Translations under genes and position numbers: made by a program
Part shown: positions 7,130 through 10,047 of the stretch, piece after piece
How the letters are laid out: every line of letters starts with the position of its first letter
Position numbering within the stretch: the first letter of the stretch is position 1
The notes under the pieces: model-generated
Told to the model about the DNA's origin: nothing
Databases searched by the model: none
Seen by the model: the letters and a program-made list of their open reading frames with translations, nothing else
Source of the DNA: Terriglobia bacterium
GTDB lineage: Bacteria > Acidobacteriota > Terriglobia > UBA7540
Assembly (NCBI GenBank): GCA_030042795.1
Contig: JASHYZ010000417.1
Span: forward strand, 1 to 10,047
Direction: 5' to 3'
Length of the DNA: 10,047 nt

Positions 7130-7296
7130 TCCGAGCCCGTTCGCTCCTCCGCTGCGAACGGTCCTGAGCGCAGCGAAGGAGCTCAGGGTAAACTTTGCGA
7201 GGAATCTTGCTCTGAAACTAAAGGAAGTACGAGATTCCTCGTCGCCTTGGGCTCCTCGGAATGACAGTTTGGACGAGTTTTTCAACGAACTGTTAG
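7092..7296. mobile_element. Composite palindromic repeat element upstream of the GT-C gene
   Basis: The ends 7092-7111 and 7277-7296 are inverted copies at 18 of 20 positions (CTAGCAGTTCGTCGAAAAAC type). Inside are TGTCATTCCGAG (7124-7135) with its exact inverse at 7255-7266, GCTCCTCCGCTGCG (7143-7156) with 7169-7182 (13 of 14), and CGAGGAATCT (7198-7207) with 7232-7241 (10 of 10). This is the kind of repeat whose translation gives SFRGAQ..EESR-like peptides, seen in many bacterial genomes. It fills the 201-base gap between methyltransferase and GT-C genes and overlaps the start of the latter. No clear target duplication was found. Confidence 0.8.
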
Positions 7297-7330
7297 GGAG
7301 GCGATCATCCGCTGGGCTGAAGGGTCGCAA

Positions 7331-8182
7331 TTAATCCTGCTTTGAAAACACGAACTCGTTGTTGCCGTTTCTGTGAATCGGTTGCTTCAGCTTTCTCAGG
7401 CGGAAACCGCGGCCGCTGAAAAACCGGATAATCTCATCGGGTCTAGCGGCTTCATAAGGAAGGCCGCCGAGCCAATCCAGCCAGTCATATACAATGGACA
7501 TGCCGCGCTGCCGGCGATACTCGCGGTAGCGCGCCGCCGGGTTCCGGAGTCGAAGAAGGTCTGCCACCACTCCCTTGGCGGCAAACAGCGGAACGAACAG
7601 GCCAACCACCAGCAGCCGGCCCGCAAGCCCGGTGTTGTAAATGCGCTTTACAGCTCTCCAGGCTTTCGAAATCCAACCTCGGTCGTTGTAGATCGCTACA
7701 AAGAGGGTTCCTCCCGGCGCCACAAGCGGCGTTACGGCTGCGAGCGCCTGCCAGAGCGCCCCGGTGTGGTGCAGAACTCCCCACGAGTACACGATGTCAT
7801 AGCGGCCCAAAGTTGCGAGGTATTCCTGATCCAGTACGCTTCCCTGTTCGATCGTCCAGCTTTGCATTTCGGGCCGGTAGCGCCCTTTCAATTCCTCCGT
7901 GCAGGCCACACTCTCAAGATCGAAATCAAAGGAATGAATCCGGCCTGCCCCCAGGCGTGCCGCCGCAAGCGAAAAAAGCCCGCTACCGGAGCCCACATCA
8001 AGAAACGACCGGCCTTCCAGACGATCAGTTTCCAGCATTTCACGAAAGGACTTTTCCGCTTCTGCGATGCGCCCATCGTCGAGCACACCTAGGAATCCGC
8101 GCCAGTTTTGACCGAATGCGAAACGGCTTTCCTTCGTTGCCAGAGGTGCAGCCACTGCCATACTGCGATCAACCTCGCTCAT
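7331..8182 (-). CDS. Class I SAM-dependent methyltransferase
   Basis: A cytoplasmic methyltransferase of 283 residues with a Rossmann-like SAM fold. Motif I is FLDVGSGSGLFSLAAARLGA (residues 60-79); the acidic ribose-binding position is in HSFDFD (83-88); YSWGVLHHTG (132-141) and VAPGGTLFVAIYND (154-167) match the later core motifs. The C-terminal third is longer than the minimal fold (PYEAARPDEIIRFF and after) and may bind the substrate. It sits in a polysaccharide cluster, so methylation of a sugar or a terminal glycan residue is a reasonable guess, not shown by sequence. Start choice is uncertain: TTG 8206, ATG 8182 and ATG 8161 are all in frame; 8161 has GAGG 11-12 bases upstream, 8182 keeps more of the open frame. 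It follows the flippase gene after about 50 bases. Confidence 0.87.
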   Translation of the reverse strand: MSEVDRSMAVAAPLATKESRFAFGQNWRGFLGVLDDGRIAEAEKSFREMLETDRLEGRSFLDVGSGSGLFSLAAARLGAGRIHSFDFDLESVACTEELKGRYRPEMQSWTIEQGSVLDQEYLATLGRYDIVYSWGVLHHTGALWQALAAVTPLVAPGGTLFVAIYNDRGWISKAWRAVKRIYNTGLAGRLLVVGLFVPLFAAKGVVADLLRLRNPAARYREYRRQRGMSIVYDWLDWLGGLPYEAARPDEIIRFFSGRGFRLRKLKQPIHRNGNNEFVFSKQD

Positions 8183-8234
8183 CTCGCCGGTTGTGGACCG
8201 CAACAAATCACAAATTGATCCGTTCGAGTGTAAC

Positions 8235-9650
8235 TCAAGATGGCGCGCTCTCCGCTAGTTGTGTGCTCTTGTGCCTGAGAAGCACGTATAGAGATCCGAA
8301 GACAAGCACGCAGGAGACCAGATAAACGATGGAAGTGGAAAGCGCGATGCCCGCCACTCCGTAGCGCTTCATCAAGACCCAGTTCAGGACGGCGTTCAGC
8401 ACGGTGTTCACTGCCGCAATCAGCATCAGCACGCCATTGCGCTTCAGAGCGCTAATCAAGCGCACGGCCATGTTACCGGCCAAATAAAAGGGAACTTGAA
8501 GCGCCAGCCACGCTTCGGTGTGGCTTACCACGGTAGTGTCCATGGCAGTGAAGGCCCCTCGTTGAAACAGGATGCGCACCAGAGGCCGCGCGAACACAAC
8601 CATCCCCGCAGTGATCGGCACCGTCACCAGAAAAATCAGCCCTGTGTACGTGCGCAAAGTGTGACGGCAGGCGTCCCAAGCACGCTTGGCTACCATGTCC
8701 GAAAAATAGGGCAGCGTTGCCGCGCCCAGCGGAATGGCGCCCACCACCACCAGGACGTTGACAATCTTGCGCGCGTAGCCGAGCGCGGCCACGCTCCCGG
8801 GCTGCAGCATGGCAGCCATGGCTTGATCGACCAGCTCGGTGGTGCCCATTAGCAGAGCGCCCGCCACCATGGGGATGTATTGGCCGATCACCTGGCGCAG
8901 CTTCGGATCAAGTCCATGCCAGCACGGCCTGAGGCTTACCCCGTGCGAGCGCGCCAGCACCACCAGGCTTGCAGCCTGCAGCGCGGTGCCCGTCACCGTG
9001 CCGGCAGCCAGCGAGTAAATGCCCCACCGCTTTCCGAACTCGATCAGGCAAAGCAGTCCGCCGATCGGGGGCAACACCGGCAACAGCGCCGGCATCGCGA
9101 AACGCTCGCCTACGTTGAGAAGAGCCGTTCCGTTTACGGTGACGGCGCTCATCACGATGAGAGGCAACATGAAGTACAGCAGCTTGCGAGTAAGCAGCAG
9201 CTTGGAAGAGCTAAAGCCTGAAGCCAGCCAGGGCAAGTAATAGGGCGCGAAGGCCGCGAGCAGCACAGCGATGGTCACCAGCAGTGCGAGGCTCCACACC
9301 AAAGCTCCCGAAAAAAGCCGTTGCGCCACTTCGGCTCCTTCTGACTCGCGAACCTCAACGAAAGTGGGGATGACAGCAACATCGAAAGACTTCGACACCA
9401 GGTTGACGATGAAGAGCGGCAGAACGTAGGCAGTGACATAGGCATCGAGAGCGTCGCTGCGTCCAAAATAATTTGCCACTACCAGCTCGCGTACGGTGGT
9501 CGCGGCCAGTACCACGCCCGAGAGGCCGGAAAGGATGGTGACAGCCCGGAAGATCTTGAGATTCACGGCTGACGTAACCGCCCCCAGACCACGCCCGAGG
9601 GGACCGGACATGGAGTTCGGTTTCACTTCAAGTGGCGATGCGTGAGGCAT
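8235..9650 (-). CDS. MurJ/MviN-type lipid-linked glycan flippase
   Basis: A 471-residue integral membrane protein with about 12 or more hydrophobic segments, of the MOP superfamily. Family-like features are the N-terminal VRELVVANYFGRSDALDAY (residues 53-71), matching the REx7LFGxGxxADAF region of MurJ, IPTFVE (94-99), and VRILFQRGAFTAMDT (358-372), a MurJ hallmark. MurJ flips lipid II for peptidoglycan; MurJ-like proteins inside polysaccharide clusters, as here between an O-antigen ligase-like gene and glycosyltransferases, more likely flip a lipid-linked exopolysaccharide or O-antigen unit. ATG 9650 is preceded by GAG about six bases away; ATG 9611 has no ribosome-binding site. No symbol is given because a housekeeping copy cannot be excluded from this window. 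Confidence 0.85.
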   Translation of the reverse strand: MPHASPLEVKPNSMSGPLGRGLGAVTSAVNLKIFRAVTILSGLSGVVLAATTVRELVVANYFGRSDALDAYVTAYVLPLFIVNLVSKSFDVAVIPTFVEVRESEGAEVAQRLFSGALVWSLALLVTIAVLLAAFAPYYLPWLASGFSSSKLLLTRKLLYFMLPLIVMSAVTVNGTALLNVGERFAMPALLPVLPPIGGLLCLIEFGKRWGIYSLAAGTVTGTALQAASLVVLARSHGVSLRPCWHGLDPKLRQVIGQYIPMVAGALLMGTTELVDQAMAAMLQPGSVAALGYARKIVNVLVVVGAIPLGAATLPYFSDMVAKRAWDACRHTLRTYTGLIFLVTVPITAGMVVFARPLVRILFQRGAFTAMDTTVVSHTEAWLALQVPFYLAGNMAVRLISALKRNGVLMLIAAVNTVLNAVLNWVLMKRYGVAGIALSTSIVYLVSCVLVFGSLYVLLRHKSTQLAESAPS

Positions 9651-9744
9651 TCGATCTCAACAGATTGGTCTGGTCACTTGATCGTACCACGAGCCTTGGA
9701 AATGTAGGGGCGGCCCTCGTGGTCGCCCGAGGGCGGGCACAAGG

Positions 9745-9882
9745 AGCTTGTGTGAGACTCGCGCGACGCCTGCCGGGCAGTGGACCCCCGCTTACGCGGG
9801 AGTGACATCCTTGGATTTACGGTCTCCATTTCAACACAGTCATTCCCGCGAAAGCGGGAATCCACGAGTTCTCACACAAACT
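9745..9882. mobile_element. 138-bp MITE-like element with 7-bp target duplication
   Basis: Terminal inverted repeats AGCTTGTGTGAGACTCG (9745-9761) and CGAGTTCTCACACAAACT (9865-9882) match apart from one substitution and one 1-base gap. They are flanked directly by CACAAGG at 9738-9744 and again at 9883-9889, a 7-bp direct repeat expected from transposition. No coding capacity, so movement would need a transposase supplied elsewhere. Confidence 0.85.
9780..9865. repeat. Inverted pair of ATTCCC-N8-GGGAAT repeats
   Basis: Positions 9839-9865 contain ATTCCCGCGAAAGCGGGAAT (9842-9861), which fits the pattern ATTCCC-N8-GGGAAT known as dRS3 in Neisseria. A diverged inverse copy at 9780-9806 matches it at 23 of 27 positions. 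Each copy can form a small hairpin and the two can pair with each other. They form the interior of the MITE-like element; the right copy abuts its terminal repeat. Confidence 0.7.
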
Positions 9883-9896
9883 CACAAGGCCCGCCC

Positions 9897-10047
9897 CTAC
9901 GTTGCAACGTTCTGGTTCGCCAGCAGCGGCTCGGCCGCGAACGGAGCGGACATCACGAATAGAAAGACCATCAGCACGGGTGTGGTGCCGAAGTTGAATT
10001 CAAAGAAACCTTCGGCGACGAAGGCCAGCCAGGCGGCGAAGGAGGCG
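9897..10047 (-). CDS. O-antigen ligase/polymerase-like protein, C-terminal fragment
   Basis: The last 49 residues of a gene entering from the right edge, ending TAG at 9897-9899. The peptide has an aromatic membrane segment (AAWLAFVAEG), the stretch FFEFNFGTTPVLMVFLFVM and a hydrophilic tail (AAEPLLANQNVAT). A G-x-FE-x-NFG motif followed by a hydrophobic helix is typical of the C-terminus of Wzy/WaaL-type O-antigen ligases and polymerases, periplasmic-side enzymes that join lipid-linked glycans. It would be upstream of the flippase in the same transcription direction, 246 bases away across the repeat block. Its stop codon is provided by the GTAGGGGCGG repeat end. The family call rests on a short fragment and on context. 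Confidence 0.65.
   Translation of the reverse strand, partial: ASFAAWLAFVAEGFFEFNFGTTPVLMVFLFVMSAPFAAEPLLANQNVAT

Larger units (their letters stand above)
9704..9900. repeat. 52-bp palindrome split by a nested insertion
   Basis: Outer ends GTAGGGGCGG (9704-9713) and CCGCCCCTAC (9891-9900) are exact inverse copies. Joining 9704-9744 directly to 9890-9900 rebuilds a 52-bp hairpin with 25-bp arms matching at 21 of 25 positions and a 2-base centre. The present sequence has 145 extra bases inserted in the right arm. The right end carries the stop codon of the O-antigen ligase-like gene (9897-9899). Confidence 0.8.

Noticed and set aside
7130..7330. N-terminal extension of the GT-C protein to position 7330
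   Set aside because: The added 67 residues (SFRGAQGDEESR and similar) are translated palindromic repeat, a common source of false gene starts.
7373..8092. A 239-codon open frame opposite the methyltransferase
   Set aside because: Antisense shadow of a gene with clear SAM-binding motifs.
9780..9962. Small open frames through the repeat block on both strands (MDPRLRGSD..., MDSRFRGND...)
   Set aside because: They are translations of the ATTCCC/GGGAAT repeat pair and have no independent support.

Overview
This window looks like chromosomal DNA of a GC-rich, free-living Gram-negative bacterium. A member of the Acidobacteriota is the best guess, from the very long secreted GH38 protein, the polysaccharide gene cluster and the many palindromic intergenic repeats. 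That placement is inference; no rRNA or other marker gene is present.

Layout. (1) Positions 1-93 (-) are the first 31 codons of a Rossmann-type FAD/NAD(P)-binding oxidoreductase leaving the left edge. (2) Positions 94-680 are a divergent intergenic region with a plausible promoter and a structured leader on the minus strand, and a weaker promoter candidate on the plus strand. (3) Positions 681-4409 (+) encode a 1242-residue exported GH38 alpha-mannosidase-like protein. (4) From 4477 to the right edge everything is on the minus strand and reads as part of a surface-polysaccharide locus. In transcription order it holds the C-terminus of an O-antigen ligase/polymerase-like membrane protein (9897-10047), a MurJ/MviN-type flippase (8235-9650), a SAM-dependent methyltransferase (7331-8182), a GT-C type membrane glycosyltransferase (5609-7129) and a GT4 glycosyltransferase (4477-5547). 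GT-C and GT4 enzymes would build or decorate a lipid-linked glycan, the methyltransferase could modify it, the flippase would move it across the inner membrane, and the ligase/polymerase would act on it in the periplasm. The convergent exported mannosidase may trim or recycle mannose-containing glycans, but a link to the cluster is only inferred from position.

The most interesting content is the set of small non-coding palindromic elements woven into the minus-strand cluster. A block with 39-bp near-perfect inverted arms sits in frame inside the GT-C gene. A 138-bp MITE-like element with 18-bp inverted ends and a 7-bp target duplication has split an older 52-bp palindrome next to the ligase gene. 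A ~205-bp element with 20-bp inverted ends appears to supply the start codon and basic N-terminus of the GT-C protein. Three stop codons (ligase, GT-C, GT4) lie inside repeat sequence. No CRISPR array, tRNA, rRNA, transposase, integrase or recognisable defence system was seen.
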